DNA from: Bacteroidetes bacterium GWF2_33_16
Lineage (GTDB): Bacteria > Bacteroidota > Bacteroidia > Bacteroidales > UBA12077
NCBI GenBank assembly: GCA_001768565.1
Contig: MEOE01000006.1
Span: 62,001 to 126,000 of the forward strand
Direction of reading: 5' to 3'
Length of the DNA: 64,000 nt
Shown piece by piece: positions 45,851-54,229 of the stretch (within the stretch, counting starts at the first letter, position 1; every line of letters begins with the position of its first letter). Both the position numbers and the translations under genes were made by a program. The notes under the pieces were generated by a model, which searched no databases, was not told the DNA's origin, and saw only the letters and a list, made by a program, of their open reading frames with translations.

Positions 45851-45884
45851 AAGAAAGTCAGAATACTAACCTTCTGACTTTCTT
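45851..45884 (-). terminator. Perfect 13-bp hairpin, probable terminator
   Basis: AAGAAAGTCAGAA (45851-45863) pairs fully with TTCTGACTTTCTT (45872-45884) around an 8-base loop. On the - strand it is followed by ATTTTAC. It lies between the thiamin-type receptor gene and the solute-binding gene, about 285 bases past the receptor's stop codon. Confidence 0.6.
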
Positions 45885-46168
45885 AAAACCCTAAAAATTA
45901 AACCTAAAATTTGAATGAAAAAACTGTCCCTATACAAACAACTTGCAGATGCGAAGCAAGTTAAACAGAATTAATCATCTAACTACTTAAACGTTTTATT
46001 TCCAACTTTGTTCTAAAAAAAACCTAAAAAAATACTAAAAAATTAAACTAAAATTTGTTTTCCTTTATAATAGGACGATTCAAAACGAATTATTTTTTAA
46101 TTTATTTTATGTTTTGCAACATAAAAAATGATTTTAGTTATCAAATTTTGATTTAGTTTAATTAAGGT

Positions 46169-48610
46169 CTAAAATCGAAGATTTAAACCTCCAATTAAAT
46201 GAATGCCAGCCTGTGGAAAATAACCATCCATTGTATATTCTTCGCCACTCAAAATATACTTGTATACCCATGCATTTGACTCATATTCGTGATTAAGTAC
46301 ATTGTTTATTAGTAAGTTGATGTTTATTTCTTTAATAAGCTTGGTTTTAAATGAATAAGTAAATTTCAGATCATTAACAAAATATGGATCAATAGACCTA
46401 TCGTAGTTTGATGTATTGTCAATGTTTTGCCTGCTAACATATTTAGATAATATTTCGGCCTTGAAATTTTTAAATGCCTCAATGGAAATATTTCCATTAG
46501 CAATTAGGCGGGGCGAAAATGAAAGATCTGTTTTGCCTAACTTGGTTGTTTCTTGTGACCATGTATCCCAATTATCAACATATTCCTCGAAATTAAAAAT
46601 TTTGTTGTTACTTAACGTAGTATTAAAGCTAATCTCCACTTTTCTAAAGGGCTTAAATCCTGTCGATAATTCCAATCCTAAGCGATAACTTTTGTCTATA
46701 TTGGTCATTATAGGCGATCCTACATCGTTTATTTGGCCGGTTAAAACCAATTGGTCTTTGTAATACATATAATACAAATTACCGGTAAAATATAATTTTG
46801 GATTATTCAAATTATAACCTAGTTCATAATTATATAAAGTTTCGTAAGTTGGCACTTGTCCCGAAGTAGCATCGGTATAGTTGCTTCTATTTGGCTCCCT
46901 GTTTGCTATGCCAAAAGTACCATAAAATGAATGTATATCATTTATTTGATATGAAACACCTGCTTTTGGATTAAAGAAATCAAACTTATGTTTCTGACTT
47001 ATATTTCTCAAATCATCATCAATGCCATCTATTATATAATTAATTTTTCGATATTGTAAATCAATATATGTATGTAATTTATTGAAAAATAGATATTTAA
47101 ACTTAGAATAAATCGTAAAATCTGTTTTGTCTCCATTGCTCTCATACCAGCGATGTCTAATATTTCCATTACTGGCAAATTTAGCCCATATTACTTCACC
47201 AAAATGATCTCCAAGGTATTGATTCCAGCTTCCGCCAATCGAAATATTCAAGTTGTTATTAGTATATTCTGATGAAAAAACTGCTCCGTAAAAATGATTA
47301 TCCAGCCACTTTTGTTGAATTAGATCAGTTGATTCTATAGTATCTGAGGTTAAAATGAGGGGGTCAAGATTATAGTCGCTTAATTCTCTATTCTTTTTAT
47401 ACTGCTCGTAATATCCTTTTCCACGTGTATAATGCAAAGCTGCGTTTAAATGCAGGGTAGGATTTATTTGGTACGAATAGAATAATTGATAATGATTCTG
47501 CTGATAATTATCCGATTCATTATCGTAGGTATATAAATTATATGTTCTGCTGTCTGAATTGATCATTTGCTCGTATTCCTCACTGTCTATAAGCCAATGG
47601 TCAAGATATCTCTGCATACCCTCATAATCATTTTTTAGCCTTACTTTTGGCACCCCATTCCATGCCTGATATGTTTTTTCATTTCCCGATATCAAGTTTA
47701 TTTTTAATAAACTTTTATTGGAGTAATAAGCTCCCGATAAATAATATGAGTTTAAATCAGATGAGGCTCTGTCAATATATCCATCAGATGTAATTTTGGA
47801 TAAACGTCCATCGAAAGTAAATTTGTTATTTATCAATCCTGTGCCAAAGCTGATGGCATTTCTATAAGTATTAAATGAGCCTGCAAATGAATTTACTTCG
47901 GCATACGGATCTTTATTAAATGTTTTGGATTGTAAATTTAAGGTGGCGCCAAAAGCAGCAGCTCCATTTGTAGATGTTCCTACTCCCCTCTGAATTTGAA
48001 TGCTTTCAACCGACGACATAAAGTCAGGCATATTAACCCACCAAACACCATGCGACTCTGAATCGTTAAGCGGTATTCCATTTACTGTAATATTTATGCG
48101 GTTCATATCAGTGCCACGTATTCTAAAATACGTATATCCAATACCTGTTCCTGCATCAGATGTTTGAACAATAGATGGTGTGCGGCTAATCAAATAGGAT
48201 ACATCCTGCCCAAAGTTATTTTCTTTTATCTCCTTATTTGTAATTGAACTGAACGAAATTGCATCGTTTTTATTAACCCTTGTTGCTTTAACAATTACAT
48301 CATCTGATAAAATAGTTGTTGACACAAGCGTGAATTCAAAATCCTGATCTTTAGATATGTCTATAATTTCTTCAATTGTATTATAACCCATATATGATAT
48401 TACAATTGTATAAGTTTCAGGGCTTAATTTCGAAAATTTAAAAGCTCCTTCCGAATTGGTGGCAATTCCCTTAAATGATTCTTTTATAACGACATTTGCC
48501 CCTATTAATGGTTCTCCATTTTGGTTTTTAACTGTACCACTAAGGCTTAATTGCGCCATAGTTTCTAAATAAAACAATGGCAATAATAAAAATAATACTA
48601 TCCTTTTCAT
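46169..48610 (-). CDS. TonB-dependent receptor under TPP riboswitch, probable thiamin importer
   Basis: 813 residues. A signal peptide (cleavage near ETMA-Q) is followed by a carboxypeptidase-regulatory-like domain (about 22-97; LSGTVKNQNGEPLIGANVVI), a plug (about 115-230; SFSSITNKEIKEN, FRIRGTDMNRINITVNGIPLND, VESIQIQRGVGTSTNGAAAFGA), and a 22-strand-type barrel ending GLNLRF. The mRNA leader carries a TPP riboswitch (48765-48864), which gives the substrate call: outer-membrane uptake of thiamin or a precursor. Such riboswitch-controlled receptors are known in Bacteroidota. No other thiamin gene is adjacent, so inner-membrane transport must be encoded elsewhere. Confidence 0.9.
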   Translation of the reverse strand: MKRIVLFLLLPLFYLETMAQLSLSGTVKNQNGEPLIGANVVIKESFKGIATNSEGAFKFSKLSPETYTIVISYMGYNTIEEIIDISKDQDFEFTLVSTTILSDDVIVKATRVNKNDAISFSSITNKEIKENNFGQDVSYLISRTPSIVQTSDAGTGIGYTYFRIRGTDMNRINITVNGIPLNDSESHGVWWVNMPDFMSSVESIQIQRGVGTSTNGAAAFGATLNLQSKTFNKDPYAEVNSFAGSFNTYRNAISFGTGLINNKFTFDGRLSKITSDGYIDRASSDLNSYYLSGAYYSNKSLLKINLISGNEKTYQAWNGVPKVRLKNDYEGMQRYLDHWLIDSEEYEQMINSDSRTYNLYTYDNESDNYQQNHYQLFYSYQINPTLHLNAALHYTRGKGYYEQYKKNRELSDYNLDPLILTSDTIESTDLIQQKWLDNHFYGAVFSSEYTNNNLNISIGGSWNQYLGDHFGEVIWAKFASNGNIRHRWYESNGDKTDFTIYSKFKYLFFNKLHTYIDLQYRKINYIIDGIDDDLRNISQKHKFDFFNPKAGVSYQINDIHSFYGTFGIANREPNRSNYTDATSGQVPTYETLYNYELGYNLNNPKLYFTGNLYYMYYKDQLVLTGQINDVGSPIMTNIDKSYRLGLELSTGFKPFRKVEISFNTTLSNNKIFNFEEYVDNWDTWSQETTKLGKTDLSFSPRLIANGNISIEAFKNFKAEILSKYVSRQNIDNTSNYDRSIDPYFVNDLKFTYSFKTKLIKEININLLINNVLNHEYESNAWVYKYILSGEEYTMDGYFPQAGIHLIGGLNLRF

Positions 48611-48669
48611 TTTAAATCTTTTAATTGTTTAACATCTGGATAGTTGATTGATAGCTGGCAAATAATAAC

Positions 48670-48689
48670 AATAAAACAGAGGCCTCTGT
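48670..48689 (-). terminator. Hairpin in the riboswitch leader, possible expression platform
   Basis: The 14-base palindrome ACAGAGGCCTCTGT (48676-48689) is followed on the - strand by TTTTATTGTTATT. A second stem (TGTTTAC / GTAAACA, 48722-48740) lies between it and the riboswitch. Together they could switch between read-through and termination 60 bases before the receptor's ATG, but the pairing alternatives were not computed. Confidence 0.45.
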
Positions 48690-48764
48690 ATGTTTTCATT
48701 GTTTTTATTAAATAATGATATTGTTTACTATTTGTAAACAGCTTACATCAACTTTAATGAAAAA

Positions 48765-48864
48765 CAATGGGATTTGTTGATTTTACTCTTTTCCCTATCT
48801 GGAATTACCCGGACGAGGTTCGAAGGGTTTGATCTCAGCCTGAAAATTTAAGGCACCCCCATTG
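48765..48864 (-). ncRNA. TPP (thiamin pyrophosphate) riboswitch, THI element
   Basis: Read on the - strand, the element has the closing stem CAATGGG (48858-48864) / CCCATTG (48765-48771), then GGGGTGCC, the core GGCTGAGATC, AACCCTTCGAACC and GGGTAATTCCAGATAGGGAA. These are the conserved pyrimidine-sensing (CTGAGA) and pyrophosphate-side parts of the TPP riboswitch, in order and at normal spacing. It should lower expression of the downstream TonB-dependent receptor when TPP is plentiful. The predicted transcription start sits at the 5' edge of the element. Confidence 0.95.
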
Positions 48865-48871
48865 ATCATCA

Positions 48872-48901
48872 CAAAATTAGAGCTAATTTTCTTTAAAACA
48901 A
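48872..48901 (-). promoter_or_regulatory. Full Bacteroidota promoter for the riboswitch transcript
   Basis: On the - strand, TTG (48901-48899), a 19-base spacer and TAATTTTG (48879-48872) match both promoter halves. Transcription would begin near 48866, right at the first base of the TPP riboswitch. The -33 element reaches into the flank of the thioredoxin terminator. Confidence 0.75.
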
Positions 48902-48933
48902 AAAAAAGCCGGAGTTTTTCCGGCTTTTTTTTA
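48900..48933 (-). terminator. Rho-independent terminator after thioredoxin
   Basis: GCCGGA / TCCGGC stem extended by A-T pairs around loop GTTTT (48914-48918), with A-run and T-run on the two sides, so it works on either strand. It lies 13 bases past the thioredoxin stop codon. Confidence 0.88.
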
Positions 48934-48945
48934 AGAATATATTCG

Positions 48946-49311
48946 TTAGTTTACTTTATCAACTTTTAGAACTTCTTTTATTGCTTTATGAAATGAGTCT
49001 TTTGGTAAAGCTCCCATTGCCATTTGTGGTTGTCCGTCTATTGGTACAAATAACAGAGATGGAATGCTTCTTACTCCAAACATAGCCGCAAGCTCCTGTT
49101 GGTCTTCGGTATCAATTTTAAAGATATCAACTTTACCTTCGTATTCTTTTGATAATTCTTCTAAAATAGGGGCAACCATTTTACATGGGCCACACCAGTC
49201 GGCATAAAAATCAATTAAACAAGGTTTGTCGCCTTCGAATTTCCATTCTTTGTTTGCTTCAAAATTGAAAACTTTTTCTTTAAAGGTTTCTTTGGTTAAA
49301 TGTTCTAACAT
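48946..49311 (-). CDS. trxA: Thioredoxin
   Basis: 121 residues, a cytoplasmic thioredoxin with active site WCGPC (Cys40 and Cys43) in IDFYADWCGPCKMVAPIL, the downstream KIDTEDQQELAAMFGVRSIPS with the cis-proline loop, and a C-terminal helix. It reduces disulfides in cytosolic proteins using electrons from thioredoxin reductase. There is no signal peptide. An N-terminal extension of about 15 residues relative to short E. coli-type thioredoxins (MLEHLTKETFKEKVF) is usual in Bacteroidota. It is a single-gene unit with its own terminator. Confidence 0.95.
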   Translation of the reverse strand: MLEHLTKETFKEKVFNFEANKEWKFEGDKPCLIDFYADWCGPCKMVAPILEELSKEYEGKVDIFKIDTEDQQELAAMFGVRSIPSLLFVPIDGQPQMAMGALPKDSFHKAIKEVLKVDKVN

Positions 49312-49442
49312 TACTATTGGTTTTATTTGTTTTTAAAATTAATAATCTAAAAATCTAAATTCATTGATTTGTATTAATTAAGTCAAATCCTGTTCCAAAC
49401 ATTAATTTCACTATATACAACAAAAAAAACATCAAATAGTTG

Positions 49443-49450
49443 TAATTTTG
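49443..49450 (+). promoter_or_regulatory. -7 box (TAATTTTG) that affects the choice of start
   Basis: TAATTTTG matches TAnnTTTG. Transcription would start near 49457, after the first in-frame ATG at 49453, which supports ATG 49483 as the true start of the next gene. No good -33 TTG is visible. Confidence 0.45.
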
Positions 49451-49482
49451 TCATGAAAAGGAATAAATTGTCATATGTATAT

Positions 49483-50892
49483 ATGAAGAAATGTCTTAAT
49501 GATCCGATTTTCAAATTAATATCTTCTGTTGCTGATAGTAGGAATATGCCTGCATTTGTTATCGGTGGTTATGTTCGCGATTTTTATCTTGGCAGAGTTT
49601 CTAAAGATATTGATATAGTTACTTTAGGAAGTGGTATTGAATTAGCTGAAAGTGTAGCTAATAAGCTAGGCGATGATGTAAAAGTTAATGTATTTAAGAA
49701 TTTTGGAACTGCCATGTTAAAATATGGCGAACTGGAAATCGAATTTGTAGGGGCACGAAAAGAATCATATAGAATTGAATCGCGAAAACCAATTGTTGAA
49801 GATGGATCACTTGAAGATGATCAGAAAAGGAGGGATTTTACTATTAACGCGATGGCTTTTTGTTTAAATAAAGATCGTTTTAGCGAACTAGTTGATCCTT
49901 TTAATGGAATTTCTGATTTGGAAAACAAAATTATTCGCACTCCACTTGAGCCAAATACAACCTTTTCTGATGATCCTCTCAGAATGATGCGCGCCATAAG
50001 GTTTGCTAACCAGCTCAATTTTATTATTGATGATATAACTTTTCAGGCAATAAAGGAGAATAAGGAAAGACTTAAAATTGTATCTGCAGAGAGAATTGTT
50101 GATGAGTTTAACAAGATTCTTTCAACGTTAAAACCATCTATTGGTATTAACTTGCTTGCCGAATCAGGGTTGTTGGATGAGTTCTTTCCTGAACTTAATA
50201 ATCTCAAAGGGGTCGATGAGAAGCTTGGGAAGATGCACAAGGATAATTTTTACCACACACTTGAGGTTTTAGATAATATCTGTAATCAATCGGATAATAT
50301 ATGGTTGCGTTGGGCTGCGTTGTTACATGATATAGCTAAGCCTCGTACTAAGCGATTTAGCGATTCTGTTGGTTGGACTTTTCATGGACACGATCATCTT
50401 GGTTCCAAAATGGTGTCTGGAATTTTTCGTCGACTTAAGCTTCCTCTGAACGAGAAAATGAAGTATGTCGAAAAGTTGGTTCAGCTACATTTACGACCAA
50501 TAGCTTTATCTCAGGAAGTGGTTACCGATTCAGCTGTTCGTCGTTTATTGTTCGATGCCGGAAACGAAATAGATGATTTAATGATGCTTTGCGAAGCTGA
50601 TATAACCTCGAAGAACGAAAAAACTGTAACCAAACACCTTAATAACTTTAGGATTGTAAGAAAAAAACTAGTAGAGATTGAAGAAAAGGATGCAATTCGA
50701 AATTTTCAACCACCTATTTCTGGCGAACAAATAATGGAAGTATTTAATTTAAAACCATGCCAATATGTTGGAGATATAAAAAATGCAATTAAAGAGGCTA
50801 TTCTGGATGGTCTGATTAAAAATAACTATGATGAAGCATACCATTTTATGCTCAAAAAAGGAGAGGAACTAGGCTTAAAGCCAGCAAAATAA
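49483..50892 (+). CDS. cca: CCA-adding enzyme / poly(A) polymerase family protein with HD domain
   Basis: 469 residues from ATG 49483 ([12 protein letters not shown]), chosen over ATG 49453 because the -7 box at 49443 would place transcription start after the first ATG, and because relatives, as I recall them, begin at this sequence. The nucleotidyltransferase head has [11 protein letters not shown] and the metal-binding DIDIV, then [11 protein letters not shown] and the RNA-binding region [17 protein letters not shown]-terminal HD domain ([21 protein letters not shown]) is present. The enzyme adds or repairs the CCA end of tRNA using CTP and ATP. It converges with the nuclease-family gene at 50908 with only 15 bases between stops. 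Confidence 0.92.
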   Translation: MKKCLNDPIFKLISSVADSRNMPAFVIGGYVRDFYLGRVSKDIDIVTLGSGIELAESVANKLGDDVKVNVFKNFGTAMLKYGELEIEFVGARKESYRIESRKPIVEDGSLEDDQKRRDFTINAMAFCLNKDRFSELVDPFNGISDLENKIIRTPLEPNTTFSDDPLRMMRAIRFANQLNFIIDDITFQAIKENKERLKIVSAERIVDEFNKILSTLKPSIGINLLAESGLLDEFFPELNNLKGVDEKLGKMHKDNFYHTLEVLDNICNQSDNIWLRWAALLHDIAKPRTKRFSDSVGWTFHGHDHLGSKMVSGIFRRLKLPLNEKMKYVEKLVQLHLRPIALSQEVVTDSAVRRLLFDAGNEIDDLMMLCEADITSKNEKTVTKHLNNFRIVRKKLVEIEEKDAIRNFQPPISGEQIMEVFNLKPCQYVGDIKNAIKEAILDGLIKNNYDEAYHFMLKKGEELGLKPAK

Positions 50893-50907
50893 TTCTTTTT
50901 TATATAG

Positions 50908-51954
50908 TTAATCATTGTTGAAATTTAAAATTAGATATGTTGGCAAGTGATCACTAAATCCACCAATATAAGTAAATCCCGAAAATGTTCTTCTAGGTTT
51001 AAATCCGAAAAATGCTTCGTCAGGTTCTAAAAGGAAATCACTATTAAAAATAAAAACATGATTAAGGCTTGTGTACACCTTTTCATTTTGATTTAATAAA
51101 CTACCAGAAACAATTATCTGGTCTAGAATACCCCACTCACCCTGATATTTATTACTACCAATGTTTTGGTTTTGCAGGTTTGCCGACAAGTTATATAATT
51201 CCCAATTTGTTATATTTGAATAATCGGTTTTCGCATTCAATGTTTTATTAATGCTTGTATTTGTTGGATAATCGTTAAAATCACCCATAATAACTATTTT
51301 TGATGATGAGTCTGAATTTAAGATTGAATCTGCTTTTTCTTTTAAAACACCTGCTACAAAGATTCTCCTATCTTCTGATTCAAGTTGTCCTCCCCATCGT
51401 GATGGCCAATGGTTAACAAAAACATGCAAAGTATCTGTATTTTTGACTATGCCTTTAACGTATAAAATATCCCTTGTTTTATTTTCTGGCTGATCGGGAT
51501 AGATAATAGGTATAACATTAAAGTTAATAGGTTCAAAAAGTTCTTTTCTATATAACAATCCAACATCAATTCCTCGTCGGTCGGGCGAATCTTTATGTAT
51601 TATCTCATACTCAAACTTTACAAGGGGAGTGTTATTTACCAAATCGCTCAGAACTTTTCGGTTTTCAATTTCGCATAATCCTATAATTGCTGGCGGATTC
51701 CATCCTCCTATAGCCATAATTACTTTGTAAATATTTTTAAGCTTACTATGATATTTGTTATTATTCCAAAAACGATCTCCTTCGGGTAAGAATTCCTCAT
51801 CGTTTGTTAGTGAATCATTATAAGTATCAAACAAGTTTTCAACATTATAAAACATCACCTTGTATGAATTTTCCGAAGAGTTTTCTTGTGAAAAGCAATA
51901 ATGGGATGAATGAATTAATAAAATAGTAAACAATAATGATAAATATTTTGTCAT
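50908..51954 (-). CDS. Secreted endonuclease/exonuclease/phosphatase (EEP) family protein
   Basis: 348 residues with a signal peptide (cleavage near CFS-Q23). EEP fold motifs are FYNVENLFDTYND (metal site), GLCEIENR (catalytic Glu), VNHWPSRWGG (catalytic His), IVMGDFNDYPTN (Asp-Asn) and SDHLPTYLIL (terminal Asp-His). It is probably an extracytoplasmic nuclease or phosphodiesterase; the ENLFDT start is typical of Bacteroidota members. It starts 6 bases after the stop of the beta-helix lipoprotein gene, so the two form an operon and may act on a shared extracellular substrate such as DNA or phospholipid. The exact substrate cannot be told. Confidence 0.9.
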   Translation of the reverse strand: MTKYLSLLFTILLIHSSHYCFSQENSSENSYKVMFYNVENLFDTYNDSLTNDEEFLPEGDRFWNNNKYHSKLKNIYKVIMAIGGWNPPAIIGLCEIENRKVLSDLVNNTPLVKFEYEIIHKDSPDRRGIDVGLLYRKELFEPINFNVIPIIYPDQPENKTRDILYVKGIVKNTDTLHVFVNHWPSRWGGQLESEDRRIFVAGVLKEKADSILNSDSSSKIVIMGDFNDYPTNTSINKTLNAKTDYSNITNWELYNLSANLQNQNIGSNKYQGEWGILDQIIVSGSLLNQNEKVYTSLNHVFIFNSDFLLEPDEAFFGFKPRRTFSGFTYIGGFSDHLPTYLILNFNND

Positions 51955-51960
51955 ATTGGA

Positions 51961-53367
51961 TTAATTGGTTTCAATACGTTCAAATGCTCCTAGATCTGGT
52001 CCTGCATCCATAGTTCTGTTGTCTAGCTTTATATCTAAAGGAAAAAGCAGGCCAATTTCTGGTTTGCCATAATCTTTTGCAATAGATAAAGTATCTAGTT
52101 CGTAATTATAATTATAGGGATCCTTAAATTTTGGATTCTCGTTTTTAATAATGTTTTCAAATTGATCTGTATTACTGGTATTAAAATCGGTGTAAACTTT
52201 TATTAGCGAGTGATCAAATTTAAAATTGAACTCAGCCGATGTATTTTCATCAAGAATTATTTCACTTTCTTTATTTCCATAAATAATGCAGTTTCCAAAA
52301 ATAGCTTTGTTTAGTGGTCTTACTTGAGTTGTACCGTAAATATCAATATAGTAATTATTTAAGAGGATCGATGGTGTTTTTCGTGTAGAATAACCCCAGT
52401 AATTGGCAAAAGTACAATGATAAAACTCATATGAACCTCCAATGGTAAGAGCAACAGCAAATTGGCCGCAATTGGCAATAAGTGTGTTATTTGCTTCAAC
52501 TGTAGAGCCTTGAGCAAATAAGCCTGCGGAGGTCATGTTTTCTATCTTGCAGTTAGAAAGGAGCAGGGTTGGTTTATCCAAATTAGCCAGTGTATCGACT
52601 TGTATACCTATAATTGCATTTCTAATTTCGGTAAATTGAAGAACATGATCTTTGCTTCCTGGTAATAACCAAATACCATCCCATTGTCCAGGTATATCCT
52701 CATACAAATCTTCTAATCGATCTCCCGAAAACAAAATCGGATTATCAAAAGTGCCATTAGCGATTAAAGTACCTGCAACATACATTCGTGAGTGATTATG
52801 AAAATGAAGCTTTACACCAGGGTCAATTGTTAAGGTACTATTTGTATCAATAAAAAGATAATCGTAGATTAAATATGGCTTATCATTTATCCATGTTTCT
52901 GTTTGTACAATACCTTTATTAATAATATGTACATCCTGACCCCAGGCTATAAGTTTTACATCCTGATAATTCTCATTTGTATAGAATTGTATTGAATCTT
53001 TAACAACTAGTGGCAGATTATTATTTGTTGGATCAATATTTACTTCTATAAATATATATAAACTATCCTTTGAGCGTATTTCAATATTATTTAATACGTA
53101 TCCAGAATGGCCATCAATATTAATTCTATAATTAGAAGATTCGCCCCCAGCAAGTTGTATAGATGAGATTCTAAGATTTTTTGAATAAGGATTTTTAACC
53201 ATAAGTTTTTGGGTTGATGAACCTATAGTTGTAAATACAGTATCAAAAATAATAGTATCTGTAGAAAATCTAAGTGCTGCATCAGATTGATTATTAAACT
53301 GATCCTCTTCACAGGAAAAGAATATATAAAAAAATAGCAATGGCAATATTTTAAAAAGGTGTTTCAT
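51961..53367 (-). CDS. Right-handed beta-helix lipoprotein
   Basis: 468 residues from ATG 53367 (MKHLFKILPLLFFYIFFSCEED), chosen over the in-frame ATG at 53400 because it gives a proper lipoprotein signal with lipobox Cys19. The N-terminal part (about 30-140) is Ig-like (ALRFSTDTIIFDTVFTTIGSSTQKLMVKNP). From about 155 it is a parallel beta-helix (TLTIDPGVKLHFHNHSRMYVAG ... FDNPILFSG ... WDGIWLLPGS ... STVEANNTLIANCG), ending MDAGPDLGAFERI, a common end of Bacteroidota beta-helix lipoproteins. It is surface- or periplasm-anchored; polysaccharide binding or adhesion is possible. It is the first gene of the unit with the EEP-family protein. Confidence 0.85.
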   Translation of the reverse strand: MKHLFKILPLLFFYIFFSCEEDQFNNQSDAALRFSTDTIIFDTVFTTIGSSTQKLMVKNPYSKNLRISSIQLAGGESSNYRINIDGHSGYVLNNIEIRSKDSLYIFIEVNIDPTNNNLPLVVKDSIQFYTNENYQDVKLIAWGQDVHIINKGIVQTETWINDKPYLIYDYLFIDTNSTLTIDPGVKLHFHNHSRMYVAGTLIANGTFDNPILFSGDRLEDLYEDIPGQWDGIWLLPGSKDHVLQFTEIRNAIIGIQVDTLANLDKPTLLLSNCKIENMTSAGLFAQGSTVEANNTLIANCGQFAVALTIGGSYEFYHCTFANYWGYSTRKTPSILLNNYYIDIYGTTQVRPLNKAIFGNCIIYGNKESEIILDENTSAEFNFKFDHSLIKVYTDFNTSNTDQFENIIKNENPKFKDPYNYNYELDTLSIAKDYGKPEIGLLFPLDIKLDNRTMDAGPDLGAFERIETN

Positions 53368-53491
53368 TGTTTTTTTATTTGGCACTTTACGAAATAACAT
53401 AAAATTAACGACAGAATTGAAGTAAAATTTTAGGAAATTTATTTTTAATGATTTTTTATTTTATCTTAGATGCTAAAATTAAATAATTGTT

Positions 53492-53499
53492 TACATTTG
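53492..53499 (+). promoter_or_regulatory. Possible -7 box (TACATTTG) before the acetyltransferase
   Basis: TACATTTG matches TAnnTTTG and would start transcription about 50 bases before ATG 53557. The -33 half is not clear. Confidence 0.4.
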
Positions 53500-53556
53500 T
53501 TTTGATTTGAAGAATTAGTTCTAAACAATAGAATTTACTAACTTTTCAGTTAAAGT

Positions 53557-54057
53557 ATGAAAGTACAAAAAGCAACATCCGATAATATTCTTGAAGTAAT
53601 GTACCTTTTACAACACTGTATTGAGGATTTTAATAGCAATAGTGTTTATCAATGGAATGTTGCTTACCCAGATTATTTTAGATTATTAGGTGAAGTAGAA
53701 AACAATTCACTTTATATTATTAAGCATAAAGGAGTTTGCATTGGAACAATTACACTAACACAGGAGCAAGATGCTGTATTTGAGAGTGTTAATTGGAAAA
53801 ACAATACTGATAAGTTTATTGTAATAAGACGAATAGCAGTATTCCCCTCGTGGCAAAAGATGGGTGTTGGTAAAAAACTAATCCAATTTGCTGAGGAGTT
53901 TGCAAAAGACAATAATTATAAATCTATTCGCCTTGATGTAGCTAGTTCAAGCGATTCACTTATTAAATTATACGAGAGTATTGGATATGAATTTACTGGA
54001 GAAATTCATTATTCAAAGCAAAAAGAGCCATTCAAATGTTTAGAAAAGATAGTATAA
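53557..54057 (+). CDS. GNAT-family N-acetyltransferase
   Basis: 166 residues. The acetyl-CoA site is in IRRIAVFPSWQKMGVGKKLIQFAEEFA (the R/Q-x-x-G-x-G/A pattern is met by QKMGVG). The following strand SIRLDVASSSDSLIKLYESIGYEFTGE is the usual GNAT C-terminal part. It transfers acetyl groups from acetyl-CoA to an amine; the acceptor cannot be predicted. It is a single gene with its own -7 box and followed by two terminators. Confidence 0.93.
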   Translation: MKVQKATSDNILEVMYLLQHCIEDFNSNSVYQWNVAYPDYFRLLGEVENNSLYIIKHKGVCIGTITLTQEQDAVFESVNWKNNTDKFIVIRRIAVFPSWQKMGVGKKLIQFAEEFAKDNNYKSIRLDVASSSDSLIKLYESIGYEFTGEIHYSKQKEPFKCLEKIV

Positions 54058-54065
54058 AATAGATA

Positions 54066-54100
54066 TAAAAAAAAAAGGAGTGAAAACTCCTTTTTTTTTT
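54066..54100. terminator. Rho-independent terminator (AAGGAGT hairpin)
   Basis: A-run, GGAG / CTCC stem extended by A-T pairs around GTGAAAA-type loop, then ten T. It sits 9 bases past the acetyltransferase stop and is symmetrical, so it may act in both directions. Confidence 0.82.
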
Positions 54101-54106
54101 ATTATA

Positions 54107-54133
54107 GAAAAGTCCGGATTTCTCCGGACTTTA
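54107..54133. terminator. Second terminator hairpin (GTCCGGA)
   Basis: AAAGTCCGGA pairs with TCCGGACTTT around loop TTTC. It lies between the convergent acetyltransferase and TolC-family genes, closest to the latter, with a T-rich end on either strand. Confidence 0.7.
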
Positions 54134-54229
54134 TAGGATAAGCAAATATTAATAATCAACATTAACCCTAAACTATTAATAAATCGTTGAATAATTAATT
54201 AACCTTTAAAAATTTACCTAAAAAAATGA

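Larger units (their letters stand above)
45719..46168. other. 450-base intergenic region
   Basis: This gap between two - strand genes holds a possible -7 box for the downstream gene, a perfect hairpin at 45851-45884, a second stem (AACTTGC 45940-45946 with GCAAGTT 45956-45962), and A-rich CCTAAAA strings. A 19-codon frame on the + strand (45915-45974, starting MKKLSLYKQLAD) lies across the second stem; I cannot support it as a gene. Confidence 0.5.

Noticed and set aside
45915..45974. 19-codon frame on the + strand (MKKLSLYKQLAD...)
   Set aside because: It is very short, lies across a hairpin in a gap between two - strand genes, and has no promoter; chance cannot be excluded.
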